Positions 28,736-38,898 are shown, counted from the stretch's first letter. The stretch is 64,000 bases of DNA from Candidatus Reidiella endopervernicosa (GCF_013343005.1 NZ_CP054491.1:930001-994000); one strand, 5' to 3'. The notes: generated by a model from the letters alone, not told the origin. Translations and numbers: made by a program.

Positions 28736-29457
28736 GTGGAGCTTACCGAACAACTTCTGCTGTTTCTCATCTCGTTGGTTGCGAACATCTTCTCCGCCTT
28801 CTCCGGGGGGGGGGCGCGGGGCTGATTCAGCTGCCCGCGTTGATTTTTCTCGGTCTACCCTTTGCTTTGGCGTTGGCGACCCACAAGGTTGCGAGCGTGG
28901 CGTTGGGTATCGGTGCCACCATCCGTCATGCGCGTGAGCGGGCGCTGGAGCGCAACTTCACCCTCTTTATCCTCGCCACCGGCATGCCCGGTGTGGTGGT
29001 GGGGGCGATGCTGGTGTTACAGATTCCAGATAGAACCGCACAGATGGCACTCGGTGTGCTGACCATGGGGTTGGGGCTCTACTCCTGGCTCAATCCGGGT
29101 CTTGGTGAAAAGCATGCACCGATTAACCGCAATCGGCGCGGCTACCTGCTCGGTGGTGGTGTGCTGTTTCTGATCGGCGTGCTCAATGGTTCGCTCACCT
29201 CGGGAACCGGTCTGTTCGTCACTCTCTGGCTGGTGCGCTGGTTTGGTCTCGACTACCGCCGTGCGGTCGCCTACACGCTGATTCTGGTCGGCATGTTCTG
29301 GAACGGTACTGGTGCGGTGACGCTTGGACTGCTGGCCGGTTCGCTGCTGGGGGGTTACATCGGTGCGCATATGGCGATCAAGAAGGGGAGTCGCTGGATC
29401 AAGCGCGGATTTGAGGTGATTACCCTGCTTGTGGGGTTGAAGCTAATCGTTGGTTAG
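28736..29457 (+). pseudogene. TauE/SafE (TSUP) membrane transporter with a 10-G tract
   Basis: GTG start with VELTEQLLLFLISLVANIFSAFSGGGA. The frame breaks at a run of ten G (28805-28814). Eight G would give SGGGAGLIQLPALIFLGLP, the TSUP signature, in frame with the remaining helices (ILATGMPGVVVGAMLVL, GVLNGSLTSGTGLFVTLWLV). Length ~240, normal for TSUP proteins that move sulfite, sulfoacetate or related anions across the inner membrane. The 3' part is fully intact. The G tract may be phase-variable, a mutation or a sequencing error. Confidence 0.7.
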
Positions 29458-29467
29458 TTAGCGGAGT

Positions 29468-29563
29468 GTTGAAATGCGCTCAGGCGAGCATGAGACAGGG
29501 CGAAATTGGCCGAAAAAGCGCAGTTTACTTACAGTAAATGAGCATTTTGAGGGTGATTTCAAC
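29468..29563. repeat. 96-bp imperfect palindromic element
   Basis: GTTGAAAT at the left end pairs with ATTTCAAC at the right end. Inside are GAGCATGAGAC and TTTACT-TAC-AGTAAA stems. It lies between the TSUP gene and pyrE, where convergent transcription ends. Possibly a terminator or a small mobile palindrome. Confidence 0.5.
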
Positions 29564-29601
29564 GCCGAATCATGTCGCGTGAGTAGTAATTTCACGGTCT
29601 G

Positions 29602-30255
29602 CTAGAGTTTGATGCCGTACTCGGTGCGGTAGTTGCGAATCGCCTCGAGCTCACTCTCCATGCCGCCTCTGCCGTCGAGATAGGTGATCAGGTCGTTGAG
29701 GGTGACGATGCTCGCCACCTTGATGCCATAGCTCGCCTCGACCTCCTGGATCGCCGAGGTCTCACCGGTGCCGCGCTCCTGACGATCGAGTGAGATTGCC
29801 ACGCCTGCCGCTTTAGCGCCCGCTGCCTCGAGGATTGCCATCGACTCACGGATCGCGGTACCGGCGGTGATCACGTCATCGATGATCATTACCTTGCCCT
29901 TCAGCTCGGCGCCGACGGTGCTACCACCCTCACCGTGATCCTTCGCCTCTTTGCGGTTAAAACAGTAGGGGACGTTGTGGTCGTGGTGGTCGGCCAGTGC
30001 GATTGATGCTGCCGCAACCAGTGGGATGCCCTTGTAGGCGGGGCCGAACATCATGTCGTAGTCGATGCCGCTCGACTCCAGGGCGGCGGCGTAATAACGC
30101 CCCAGCTTGGCCAGTGCAGCACCGGTGTTGAACAGGCCGCTGTTGAAGAAGTAGGGGCTGACACGGCCCGACTTGAGGGTGAACTCACCGAAGCGAAGTA
30201 CGCCGACCTCGATAGCGAAGTCGAGAAAATCGGATTGGTACTGTTGCAGCGACAT
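29602..30255 (-). CDS. pyrE: Orotate phosphoribosyltransferase
   Basis: Joins orotate and PRPP to form OMP. 217 residues; PRPP motif [17 protein letters not shown], plus [16 protein letters not shown] and GPAYKGIPL, all typical. Intact. It starts at ATG 30255 with GGAGTAAACCC upstream. Confidence 0.95.
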   Translation of the reverse strand: MSLQQYQSDFLDFAIEVGVLRFGEFTLKSGRVSPYFFNSGLFNTGAALAKLGRYYAAALESSGIDYDMMFGPAYKGIPLVAAASIALADHHDHNVPYCFNRKEAKDHGEGGSTVGAELKGKVMIIDDVITAGTAIRESMAILEAAGAKAAGVAISLDRQERGTGETSAIQEVEASYGIKVASIVTLNDLITYLDGRGGMESELEAIRNYRTEYGIKL

Positions 30256-30349
30256 GGGTTTACTCCTGAAGTCAGTGTTTGGACCGGTATTCGGTGGCGC
30301 AAGATTCTAACACGGCTGCAGGCGTATCAAACTACAGGCGACTCTCTTC

Positions 30350-31463
30350 TCACTGCGTCGATTCAAACTGAGAGGCGTGGGTGATTTTGATCGAGGGTAT
30401 GCCGCTACGGGTGCCGACCCAGCCGCGGATAACCAGGGGCGTGCCCGGTTGGCGTAGTCCCGGTACTGCTGCCATTAGCTGTTCGAGAAGACTATTTTCG
30501 ATTCTGGCGGTAAGCGGCCCCTCAAACTCAACCTCACTATATTTGCGCCGTTTTTTGATGCTGATCAGTCCGGGGAGTCGCTATTTTGCGAAAGTTTGTT
30601 TTGGGCATCCAAGCCCAAGCAAGCGGCAAATACTTAACGCGACCGTTTATGCCTGCGGCGCCCCGACCGTCCTGCGTTCGTTGCGTAATCACCTCTTCGC
30701 GGCTCTACACAACTCCCTCAGTGACTCTACGCCGACATAAAGCCGCTGCTGCATCTTCTTCGTCGTTCGCTCGCGCTCTCAACTACGAATAGGCGACGGC
30801 GTCGACTATCGCGGACTAACCGCCCTCGCTTCGCTATCCATGGCGGTCAGCGTGGGTGGTGAGACGGCGAAAGCTGTTACGAAACTTGTCCGCCCCACTG
30901 GCTGGGGTGAGCTGGTACTCATCAAGCATCCAGATGCCCAGCTGTTCACGACGTGCCTGCTGTTCGGCGCTCCGATAGTCGTCGGCATATTTGAGATTGG
31001 GAGGTCGGGCAACCTGATAAACAATACCCTGGCGAAGCAGCTTACTATTGATGTTCTCGCCATCATCGTTGAAGAGATGTGCGAGTAGGCGGTCGTAGTG
31101 GTCGTGGCGTTCGCGATCAAATTCCAGGATGACACTCTTCTCGGGCAGTAGTGCGACTAATGCCTCTCTCGCCGCGTCGCCACCGCTCTGTGCGGGGCTG
31201 TTGTGGTGGGCCACCTCGGGAGCGTTGATGCCGAGTAGCCGCACACTGCGTCCATCCTTGAGGCGGATGGTGTCGCCATCAATCACCTTGTCGAGCGGAT
31301 AACGTGACCGCTCAAGGTCGATACCGGGTAGTGTTACCTGTTCCGCGCCAGAGGTGGGACGATCACCGAAATGGAGCTGACCACTACTATCGCGCCAGCG
31401 ATAGATCTCGGCATTAATCGTCGCGGTGAGTGTCAGTAGTAGAAGCAGCGCGGTGGTGCGCAT
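30350..31463 (-). pseudogene. Secreted thermonuclease-like nuclease, interrupted by element copy 5
   Basis: Signal peptide, a DUF4124-like segment (EIYRWRDSSGQLHFGDRP), then a staphylococcal-nuclease domain: KVIDGDTIRLKDGRSVRLLGINAPE, a DRERHDHYDRLLAHLF stretch with the catalytic-type Arg/Asp, and LLRQGIVYQVARPP. After FRRLTTH the element (30570-30852) intervenes and introduces a stop. Beyond it the frame continues QLISIKKRRKYSEVEFEGP to a C-terminal OB-like part (VIRGWVGTRSGIPSIKITHASQFEST, stop at 30350). The element is in the same sense as the gene. The nuclease core is still encoded by the first part, so the truncated product might be active. Confidence 0.85.
30570..30852 (-). repeat. 280-bp interspersed element, copy 5
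   Basis: The only copy in reverse orientation in the window. The right hairpin shows GCTTG opposite CAAAC, an intermediate C-A mismatch between the two subgroups. It splits the nuclease gene cleanly. Confidence 0.95.
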
Positions 31464-31594
31464 GGATAGTCCCTTATCCGATCAAGAAGGGATTGAGCAT
31501 AGGTGAGTGGTCGAGCGGTGACAATGGAACTGGAGAGAGCTGCTTTAGTCGAAGCGAGCAGCCAAGTAGACTGGCGCGGTTAATCACGGGGTAG

Positions 31595-32875
31595 ATGATG
31601 GATTCAAAGCAGAGTGAAGGCAGTGAACGGTCGATGCATGAGATGGTGCGTTCGATCTTCAGTGTGCGAATGGTGGTCGCCTTTGCGATGGGTTTTGCCT
31701 GTGGTCTGCCACTGCTACTGACGATCTCGTTGCTGCAGGCGTGGATGAGTGATGCGGGGGTCGATCTCGGTACCATCGGTCTCTTCGCCCTGGTGGGCCT
31801 CCCCTACACGCTGAAGTTTCTCTGGGCTCCGATATTTGACCGTTTTACCCTGAAGCTCTTCGGACGCCGCCGTGGCTGGCTACTGCTGGCACAGCTGCTG
31901 CTGATGGTGGCGATCGCTACTCTCGGCATGGTCAATCCCGTTGAACAGCCGTGGCTGCTCGCCTTTGTCGCGCTGCTGGTCACCTTCTTCTCCGCCTCAC
32001 AGGATATTGTTGTTGATGCCTATCGTCGTGAGGATCTGCGCGATGAGGAGCTGGGGCTCGGCTCGTCGCTCTACGTGAACGGTTATCGTATCGGTATGTT
32101 GCTGGCCGGTAGTGGCGGCCTGATTCTGGCCGATCACGTCTCGTTCCAGACGGTCTATCTAATCATGGCGGCGACGATGTTGATTGCCGTCGTTACCACC
32201 CTGCTGGCGCGTGAACCAGTGGAGGCGGAGGGGACGCCCAAGACGCTACGTGAGGCGGTGATCGACCCCTTTGTCGACTACTTCCAGCGTCCCGAGGCGC
32301 TCTGGATTCTCGCCTTCATCCTCTTCTACAAGGTGGGCGATACGATGGCGAGCGCCATGACCATGCCCTTCTATCTGGAGATCGGTTTTAGCAAGACCGA
32401 GGTGGGTGCGGTGGCGAAGCTGTTTGGTTTCTGGGCGACGATCATCGGTGGTCTGGTTGGTGGTGTGATGATCCTGCGACTGGGAATCTTCCGCTCACTC
32501 TGGTTATTCGGTTTTCTACAGGCGATTTCAACCGCAGGCTTCTCAGTGCTGGCGCTGATGGGTAACTCTCTCAGTGGTCTGGCGGCGGTGATCGCCTTCG
32601 AGAACTTCTCCGGGGGGATGGGTACGGCAGCCTATGTCGCTTTCATGGCGAGCATGACCAATAAACGTTTCACGGCGACCCAGTACGCGTTGCTTAGTTC
32701 ATTGATGGGAATACCACGAGTGATCGCCTCGGCACCGACCGGTTATCTGGCCGAAGGGGTTGGTTGGTTCAGCTTTTTTATTGTCTGCACCCTGATTGCG
32801 ATTCCGGGTCTGTGGATTCTGCGCCGCTTCTCGCCTGAGCGAAATGGGCTGATGGTCGAGGCGAGAGCGCTCTGA
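31595..32875 (+). CDS. ampG: AmpG-type muropeptide MFS permease
   Basis: 426 residues with about 12-14 membrane helices. MGFACGLPLLLTISLLQAWM near the N-terminus, GLPYTLKFLWAPIFDRF, the charged FGRRRGWLL loop, and QDIVVDAYRRE are hallmark AmpG motifs. It imports anhydromuropeptides for cell-wall recycling and in some species controls beta-lactamase induction. The start may be the second Met. Single gene, intact. Confidence 0.9.
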   Translation: MMDSKQSEGSERSMHEMVRSIFSVRMVVAFAMGFACGLPLLLTISLLQAWMSDAGVDLGTIGLFALVGLPYTLKFLWAPIFDRFTLKLFGRRRGWLLLAQLLLMVAIATLGMVNPVEQPWLLAFVALLVTFFSASQDIVVDAYRREDLRDEELGLGSSLYVNGYRIGMLLAGSGGLILADHVSFQTVYLIMAATMLIAVVTTLLAREPVEAEGTPKTLREAVIDPFVDYFQRPEALWILAFILFYKVGDTMASAMTMPFYLEIGFSKTEVGAVAKLFGFWATIIGGLVGGVMILRLGIFRSLWLFGFLQAISTAGFSVLALMGNSLSGLAAVIAFENFSGGMGTAAYVAFMASMTNKRFTATQYALLSSLMGIPRVIASAPTGYLAEGVGWFSFFIVCTLIAIPGLWILRRFSPERNGLMVEARAL

Positions 32876-32882
32876 GTCTGGC

Positions 32883-33212
32883 TCAGCTCTCGTCGTGGTA
32901 GCGCCGTTCATGACCACTGCGACGATCGGCAAAACCGATCGGCATCTGATGTTGGCGACGCTCCGACTTATCCATGCGCCGGTTGAGAATCAGGTGTAGT
33001 GCACCGATACCAAAGGCGACACTGATTACACCGGAGAAGACCAGTGGCAGCCCCGCTTCAGGGCGAATATAGGGTAGCCAGGTGACCATCTCCGGATGGT
33101 TGCTGATCAGCATGCCGATGATGGCGAATGAGAATCCGATCACCAAGAAGATAATCGCGTAGACAAGGCGAAAGCTGGTAAAGGTGTTCGGGTTTTTCTG
33201 TAGTCTGCTCAT
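32883..33212 (-). CDS. Hypothetical two-helix membrane protein
   Basis: 109 residues with two membrane helices (LVYAIIFLVIGFSFAIIGML and LPLVFSGVISVAFGIGALHLIL) and a charged C-terminus with RRSGHERRYHDES, rich in Arg and His. No recognised domain. Convergent with ampG, 7 bases between stops. The start at 33212 has GGAACT upstream. Confidence 0.6.
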   Translation of the reverse strand: MSRLQKNPNTFTSFRLVYAIIFLVIGFSFAIIGMLISNHPEMVTWLPYIRPEAGLPLVFSGVISVAFGIGALHLILNRRMDKSERRQHQMPIGFADRRSGHERRYHDES

Positions 33213-33377
33213 TGTAGAGTTCCGCTAATTATTATTGGTTACGGTCGTCCTGTGGCCCCTCACAGTGAGGCGTCTAACCTCAATGCGGATCCCTTACATT
33301 CAAGGATAGTAAACTTTTTCGCAGAATTGCGAAATGGATCACAGTGGGTACTCAAGCAGTCTGCTAGGTGGAGTAGC

Positions 33378-34313
33378 TTAGCGCCGATGGGCTCGTCGTA
33401 GATTTAGATCGGGATCGCCGTTGGGGTAGAGCTGTGCGACCTGCTCAGCGTAGCCGTTAAAGGGTAGGGTGTCGCGTTTTTGCAGTTCACCGATGCGTCG
33501 CTCGCGGTTGAAGCTCCATTTGAACTCGGGATGTTCGCGGGTAACGTTGGCGTAGAAACCATAGTCGTCCGACATCTCATTCCAGGTTGTCTTGGGGCGC
33601 TGCTCGGTCAGGGTGATGCGCACGATCGATTTGATGCTCTTAAAACCATACTTCCACGGCACGACCAGTCGTAGTGGCGCGCCGTTTTGGTTTGGTAGCG
33701 GGTCGCCATAGAGGCCGGTGGCGAGCAGGGTGAGAGGGTGGGTCGCCTCATCGATACGTAGCGCTTCTTGGTAGGGCCATTTCAACAAACGGCGCTGCTG
33801 TCCCGGCAGCGGTCGGTCGGCATCGTAGAGGCTGGTGAAGGCGACATATTTTGCACGCGAGGTGGGGCGCACGCGTTTGATCAGCGCTGCCAGCGGGAAG
33901 CCCAGCCAGGGGATCACCATCGACCACCCCTCCACGCAGCGATGGCGGTAGTTACGCTCCTCCATAGAGAAGGGGTTGAGCAGATCCTCAAGCGTGAAGC
34001 GGGTCGGTTTGGCGACCTCGCCATCGATGCTTACCGACCAGGGCTCGGTCTCGAGGGCGCTTGCCCGGAGTGATGGGTCTCCCTTTTGCGTGCCGAACTC
34101 ATAGAAGTTGTTGTAACTGGTGATCGACTTGAGCGGGGTGAGCGGCTCATCGGTCGAGTAGGGGGAGCGCGGCGCGGCGGCCAGTGGTGTGGTGGGGAGC
34201 AGGGCGGAGCCGAGCAGTGCGGCTGATTGCTGCAGAAAGCGTCGCCGTTGTCGGTAGATCGACTCTGATGTGGTCTCTGAGGGTGTGATGTCGCTGGGCG
34301 ATTTAATCACCAC
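33378..34313 (-). CDS. msrP: Protein-methionine-sulfoxide reductase catalytic subunit MsrP
   Basis: Periplasmic molybdopterin enzyme that repairs oxidised methionine. Twin-arginine signal [15 protein letters not shown], then the SUOX-like domain with [34 protein letters not shown] (the molybdenum-ligand cysteine), and [24 protein letters not shown] at 34313 or 34310 is preferred because the longer ORF overlaps the upstream lipoprotein gene; GGAAGAG precedes it. The heme partner MsrQ is not adjacent. Intact. Confidence 0.9.
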   Translation of the reverse strand: MVIKSPSDITPSETTSESIYRQRRRFLQQSAALLGSALLPTTPLAAAPRSPYSTDEPLTPLKSITSYNNFYEFGTQKGDPSLRASALETEPWSVSIDGEVAKPTRFTLEDLLNPFSMEERNYRHRCVEGWSMVIPWLGFPLAALIKRVRPTSRAKYVAFTSLYDADRPLPGQQRRLLKWPYQEALRIDEATHPLTLLATGLYGDPLPNQNGAPLRLVVPWKYGFKSIKSIVRITLTEQRPKTTWNEMSDDYGFYANVTREHPEFKWSFNRERRIGELQKRDTLPFNGYAEQVAQLYPNGDPDLNLRRAHRR

Positions 34314-34797
34314 TGCTACGCATCTCTTCCAGTGAGCTGGCGCGACGCCAGGTTGCCTCGACGATCTGCCAATCATCATCGATCTTCATCAGCAGTAGAT
34401 CGAAGCGGTGCAGATCGGCGCGCAGATTGACCAGCGCATCGAGATTGCCGATTGGCTGTCCTGCCATCGCCACCATCAATACCATCTCTGCCACATCGTC
34501 GTTTTCACCGATCTTGAGTGATTTGATCCGGGTCAACAGGTGGATGCGTTTGTTACGGAAAAATTGCAGGCGCAGCAGGTTGATCGCCTGCTTGCGGTCG
34601 ATGCCTGAGCGGTTGTTGAACTCGTCGGCAAGGATGGTACGAAACGTCCCCAGCTCACGCGCCTCAGCCGCCTCTTCGGTGCGATCGATCATGGCGCGAA
34701 TCTGAGTCTCGGCAGAGTCGGGATCGCTGCCGCAGCCAGTAAGTGTGAGGGCAAACAGGAGCGCCACGATGGTCCTGCTGAACTGAGAAATGGTCAT
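34303..34797 (-). CDS. Putative lipoprotein, SnoaL/NTF2-like
   Basis: Starts [24 protein letters not shown], a lipobox (LTGC). The mature part ([40 protein letters not shown]) has the pattern of a small NTF2-like domain. The stop overlaps the msrP start, so it forms an operon with msrP. It may assist periplasmic repair; unproven. Confidence 0.75.
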   Translation of the reverse strand: MTISQFSRTIVALLFALTLTGCGSDPDSAETQIRAMIDRTEEAAEARELGTFRTILADEFNNRSGIDRKQAINLLRLQFFRNKRIHLLTRIKSLKIGENDDVAEMVLMVAMAGQPIGNLDALVNLRADLHRFDLLLMKIDDDWQIVEATWRRASSLEEMRSSGD

Positions 34798-34819
34798 GTT
34801 GTGAGCTTGGTGTATGCGC

Positions 34820-36118
34820 CTACCCTTTAGGGATGTTGCCCTGCACCAGCAGTTCGAGTGCTTCATCCTGCGGGCGAGGGCGGGAGAAGAGGTAGCCCTG
34901 ATTGTATTCACACTTGGCGTCGCGCAGGGTGTGGAACTCTGGTACCTCCTCAACACCCTCGGCGATGATGTCCATGCCAAGGTTGTGGGCCAGACCAATC
35001 AAGGAGTCGACAATCGCCATGCAGCGCGGGTCTTTGAGCATGGTGCTGACAAAGGCACGGTCGATCTTCAGGGTGTCGATGGGGAAGTGTTGCAGGTAGC
35101 TGAGACTGGAGTAGCCGGTGCCGAAATCGTCGAGGGCGAGACGCAAATCGAGTGATTTGATCTCCAGCAGCTGTTTGATGGCGTGTTTCGGGTCTTCCAT
35201 CAGCATCGTCTCGGTGATCTCGATCTTGATCTCAGTCGGATCTGCACCACTCTCATCGAGTGTGGCACGAATGTCGTCGATGAAGTGCTGGTCGGCAAAC
35301 TGTCGCCCCGAGGCGTTGATGCTCATGTAGAGCGGCGGCATATGGGGGTGGTGCTCTTTGAAGATGCTCTGCATCTTGACGTGGGTATTACACGCCTCCT
35401 GCAGCACCCAGAGCCCCAGTGGGACGATCAGACCGCACTCCTCGGCGAGGGGGATGAACTGGTCGGGTGGCACCATGCCGCGCTCGGGATGGTTCCAGCG
35501 TACCAGCGCTTCAAAACCGCCAATATAGCCGGTCGCGGTTGAGACGATCGGTTGGTAGTAGAGCACCAGATGGCGTTGCTCGATCGCCTCTTGCAGCTCC
35601 TGTTCCATCTTCAGTCGCTGTACGGCACTCTCACGAAACTTCTCGAAGTACTCGTTGGTTTTCTGGTCTTCAACAACCGCACCGTTATCGTGGCACTGCA
35701 ACTTGCGGAAGCGCTGTAGGATTACCCGCAGCAGCAGGTTGATCAGCGGGTCGGCGTTATTCATCTTGTTACTGACGTATTCGCGGCTGATGATCGCCAG
35801 ATCCACCTCGCCCAGAGCGGTAGCGGTGGCGGAGCGCAGGCTGTCGTCGATCAGTGCCATTTCACCAAACAGCTCGCCCTTCTGCAGTACGGCAACGACC
35901 AGTTTTCGATCGTCGACCTGGGTGGATATTTCGATCTGGCCGCGTTCAACCAGATAGGCGACATCGCCTTGATCGCCTTCACAAAAGATCACCTCATCGT
36001 GGGAGAAAGTCTGATGGTGTCGTTGATTGTCCAAGTTGCGGCGCCCTTCTATTAAATGACTGACAGGGGACTCTAAGCCTTCAGAGCTCGTGTCACTGAA
36101 CGTTTTGGCTGCTTCCAT
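34820..36118 (-). CDS. cNMP-binding-domain EAL phosphodiesterase
   Basis: 432 residues. N-terminal cyclic-nucleotide-binding-like domain (FSHDEVIFCEGDQGDVAYLVERG, GELFGEMALIDDSLRSATATA). C-terminal EAL domain with all key motifs: GFEALVRW, NASGRQF, EIKIEITETMLME, LALDDFGTGYSSLSYL, LKIDRAFV, IIAEGVEE and QGYLFSRP. It should hydrolyse c-di-GMP, controlled by the N-terminal sensor. Upstream of the lipoprotein-msrP pair on the same strand. Intact. Confidence 0.9.
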   Translation of the reverse strand: MEAAKTFSDTSSEGLESPVSHLIEGRRNLDNQRHHQTFSHDEVIFCEGDQGDVAYLVERGQIEISTQVDDRKLVVAVLQKGELFGEMALIDDSLRSATATALGEVDLAIISREYVSNKMNNADPLINLLLRVILQRFRKLQCHDNGAVVEDQKTNEYFEKFRESAVQRLKMEQELQEAIEQRHLVLYYQPIVSTATGYIGGFEALVRWNHPERGMVPPDQFIPLAEECGLIVPLGLWVLQEACNTHVKMQSIFKEHHPHMPPLYMSINASGRQFADQHFIDDIRATLDESGADPTEIKIEITETMLMEDPKHAIKQLLEIKSLDLRLALDDFGTGYSSLSYLQHFPIDTLKIDRAFVSTMLKDPRCMAIVDSLIGLAHNLGMDIIAEGVEEVPEFHTLRDAKCEYNQGYLFSRPRPQDEALELLVQGNIPKG

Positions 36119-36209
36119 GGCGGCACCCTCACGATTCTATGCCTATCGCGGGCAAATTGACTAGAAAACACATTGTGTGTGGTGATTCTGATCAACTAAT
36201 ACAGCCTGA

Positions 36210-36641
36210 TTATAGACCCCGTCTCATCCTTTGGTGGGGGATGTTGGCATCGAGAAAGGTATCACCCTCGGCAGTAAAGCCGAAGCGCTCATAGAAGCCG
36301 ATCGCGTGGGTCTGTGCGTCGAGATTGAGTGAGGGCATTGAACGTTCCTCAGCGATCTCGATCAGCTTGCGCAGTAGCGCGCTGCCAACGCCTCTGGTGC
36401 GGTGGGATTTTACGACCGACATGCGACCGATATGGCCATCATGGAGCATGCGGGCGGTGCCGATGGCCTGACCCGAGTGATCAAAGGCGAGCAGATGGAT
36501 CGCCGCCTCATCCTCACCATCCCACTCCAGCTCCTCGCTCACCCCCTGCTCAACCATGAAGACCAGTTCACGGATGGTGCGCAGTGCGCTCCGGTCGAGC
36601 TGCCAGTCGGCAATGCGAACCGTGAACTCAGGCCGGCTCAT
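36210..36641 (-). CDS. GNAT-family N-acetyltransferase
   Basis: 143 residues from MSRPEFTVRIADWQ. The acetyl-CoA binding motif GRMSVVKSHRTRGVGSALLRKLI and the C-terminal LNLDAQTHAIGFYERFGF are typical of the ElaA/YjcF-like group. It overlaps the end of roxA by 14 bases, so it is in one operon with it. The target of acetylation is unknown. Confidence 0.85.
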   Translation of the reverse strand: MSRPEFTVRIADWQLDRSALRTIRELVFMVEQGVSEELEWDGEDEAAIHLLAFDHSGQAIGTARMLHDGHIGRMSVVKSHRTRGVGSALLRKLIEIAEERSMPSLNLDAQTHAIGFYERFGFTAEGDTFLDANIPHQRMRRGL

Positions 36642-37821
36642 CGTCCTCATCCTCGGGGAAGTAGAGGCAGCCCTCGTTGTGCAGTGCACAGAGCAGTTCT
36701 GAGAAGCCGGGCAGACCGAGCAGCGGCACGAGTTCGACGGCGCTGTAGGTGCGCTGTCCGGCGAGCAGGGTGGCGGCGAACTCGAGCCCTGCTGCGAGCG
36801 GTTGCTCCTCGCCCGCGACAAAGAGTCGAATCTTGCCGGACTCGTCGGTGTAGTGGGCGTAACGGCAGTACTCGCTACGCCACAGCGTCTCGCCTGCAGT
36901 GACCCGTTCATGCAGCGCTGCCGGGGTCAGCTCCTCATCCGGGTCGGGCAGGGTGTGACCGGGGCGAATGTCGGTGGTGTGGCGTGCGAACCAGTGGTCG
37001 ATGGTGGCGTCATCGAGCGGCAGGTTGCGGATGATCTGACGAATCTTCTCTCGCGCCTCGGCGCTGATCTCGCCGGGATGTGGCTGCGGCGCTGGCTGGG
37101 GATCGCTGTAGAACTGCTCCGGGTCGATCTCGGCGATCTGCTCGGCGAGAAAGTGGGAGGCGATATCGGTCACCGCCGGGGCGCGGTAGCCGACCGAGAG
37201 GGTGATGCAGTCGCCCTGCGCCACACCGTGGTGGGCGACACCCGGCGGCAGGTAGAGCATATCGCCCGGCTCCAGCACCCAATCCTGCTCGCTCTCGAAG
37301 TGGCGCATGATGCGCAGGTCGAGTCCCGGGATCAGATCTTCATCGGTGGGCGGGGTGTTATTGATCTGCCAGTGACGCTGGCCGTGGGCCTGAATCAGGA
37401 AGACATCGTAGTTATCGGCATGGGGGCCGACCGTGCCCTGATCGGGGGCGTAGCTCGCCATCACATCGTCGAGACGCCAGTTGGGGATGAAGTTAAAGCG
37501 CTCCTGCAGCAGCGCCAGCTCCGGTACGTGTTTGTTGATCTCCTGGACCAGGATCGTCCAGTGGCTTTCGGGAAGCTCAGCGAAGCGCTCAATCTCAAAC
37601 GGGCCGTGCTCTATCTGCCAAGGCTTGAGACCATCCTTCTCAATGATCAGTCGCGATTCGACCTCCTCCTCGAGCGAAAGCCCGGCCAGCTCCTCGGCAG
37701 AGACGGGGGAGGTGAAGCCGGGAAAGGCCTGGCGGATCAGCAGCGGTTTCTGCTGCCAGTAGTCGGCGAGAAACTGCTCGGTGGTCAGCTCACCAAGGTT
37801 GAGTAACGGGATTGAGGTCAC
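36628..37821 (-). CDS. roxA: Ribosomal protein-hydroxylating JmjC oxygenase (RoxA/YcfD)
   Basis: 2-oxoglutarate and Fe(II)-dependent enzyme that in E. coli hydroxylates an arginine of ribosomal protein uL16. 397 residues; N-terminal cupin core with the metal triad HADNYD and a distal His in PPGVAHHGVA. C-terminal winged-helix part (ISAEAREKIRQIIRNLP, ELVPLLGLPGFSELLCALHNEG). MTSIPLLNLGELTTEQFL start. Intact. Confidence 0.9.
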   Translation of the reverse strand: MTSIPLLNLGELTTEQFLADYWQQKPLLIRQAFPGFTSPVSAEELAGLSLEEEVESRLIIEKDGLKPWQIEHGPFEIERFAELPESHWTILVQEINKHVPELALLQERFNFIPNWRLDDVMASYAPDQGTVGPHADNYDVFLIQAHGQRHWQINNTPPTDEDLIPGLDLRIMRHFESEQDWVLEPGDMLYLPPGVAHHGVAQGDCITLSVGYRAPAVTDIASHFLAEQIAEIDPEQFYSDPQPAPQPHPGEISAEAREKIRQIIRNLPLDDATIDHWFARHTTDIRPGHTLPDPDEELTPAALHERVTAGETLWRSEYCRYAHYTDESGKIRLFVAGEEQPLAAGLEFAATLLAGQRTYSAVELVPLLGLPGFSELLCALHNEGCLYFPEDEDDEPA

Positions 37822-37896
37822 ATCATCTCCAATCTGTATTTCGTTTTTAGTTTTGCCGGTTGGTGTACCAATACGCTCTCGTAGGCCGAGCGGCTT

Positions 37897-38045
37897 CCCG
37901 GATTGCGCGTTGCTCCATCCGGGCTACGTCATCTACCGTGGTGGCCGCCGCTATCGGTATCCGGCCATTTTCTCATACGTCTGTTTTCGATTCTGCATTG
38001 TCCTGCAGCTCCTGTAGCCGGATGGAGCAACGCGCAATCCGGGGG
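37897..38045. repeat. BIME-like pair of REP palindromes
   Basis: CCCGGATTGCGCGTTGCTCC then ATCCGGGCTAC at 37897-37927. The inverted unit GTAGCCGGATGGAGCAACGC then GCAATCCGGG lies at 38014-38045. Same core as 10365-10443. Confidence 0.8.
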
Positions 38046-38082
38046 TATGGGGTTCACTCCCACCAATGGCGTCGAAATCTTC

Positions 38083-38505
38083 TTAATTGGCGCTCTTGCC
38101 TGCTCGTGCCAGCTCACGCTCCACCTGCTTCAGCTCATCGGCAGAGAGTGGTTTGTAGCCACGCAGAAAATCCCAGCCGTAGCCCCAGCGGTAGAGGGTC
38201 GGCCAGAAGGGGGAGCCGCCAATGCGCACGCCGCTATACATCAGCGCCGCCACCCCCGCTTCGCCCCGTGCCGCGACACACTGTTCAAGTGCGTGGTCGG
38301 CGGTGATGCGTTCGGCATAGCTGCCACCGCGCCAGTAACGCAGGTCGTGTTCAACGCAGCAGCTGAGCCAGAGTTCGTTGTTAAACAGGGTGCCGTCGGG
38401 AAACAGGCTACAGCCGTCACTGCTGAAGGGACGAAGGGTCTCTGCGGCCAGGCTGGGGAGCGGCAGAAGTAGCAGGATCGGCAAGAGGAGTGGCGATAGT
38501 TTCAC
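38083..38505 (-). CDS. Secreted protein with phospholipase A2-like CCxxHD motif
   Basis: 140 residues. Signal peptide (LLLPILLLLPLPSLA), then DGCSLFPDGT and SCCVEHDLRYWRGGSYAER. CC-x2-HD with a following Y is the catalytic helix motif of the PLA2 fold, and an upstream cysteine and later C (LEQCVAARG) could form disulfides. The calcium loop of classic PLA2 is not evident. Widespread in aquatic gammaproteobacteria as a hypothetical. Activity not proven. Confidence 0.65.
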   Translation of the reverse strand: MKLSPLLLPILLLLPLPSLAAETLRPFSSDGCSLFPDGTLFNNELWLSCCVEHDLRYWRGGSYAERITADHALEQCVAARGEAGVAALMYSGVRIGGSPFWPTLYRWGYGWDFLRGYKPLSADELKQVERELARAGKSAN

Positions 38506-38898
38506 GATTCAGTTCGGACAACGAATTGGGCGATCAGTATAAAGGATCGATCTGGAGAGAAGGCAGGCAAACGGCAATAGACAAATATTTGCTGGTGGGA
38601 GTTGGTTTCACTGTCTGTTATCTGGTTTCGCAACGAGGCGCCTCTCCTACCTATTGGGTGGTAGAGGGTTGAATGGATATCTCGCTTGTTCGAGCGCCAT
38701 GTGCAGATCGTTGAGTCGGCCTCAGTTTTTGTGGCAAATCGTGTTTATTGGGTGTGTTTTTCGTGGTCGCTGAAATCGAATTGACTGATCTCCAGATAGG
38801 GGCGTGCTCAGGGTGTGTGGGGGCCTGTTCAGCAGAATAATGCGACAATTTGTCCACATTGAGGGGTTAATAAGCTGTGGATAAGCTGTTTATAGTGA

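Noticed and set aside
36802-37806. 334-codon plus-strand frame
   Set aside because: Shadow of roxA.
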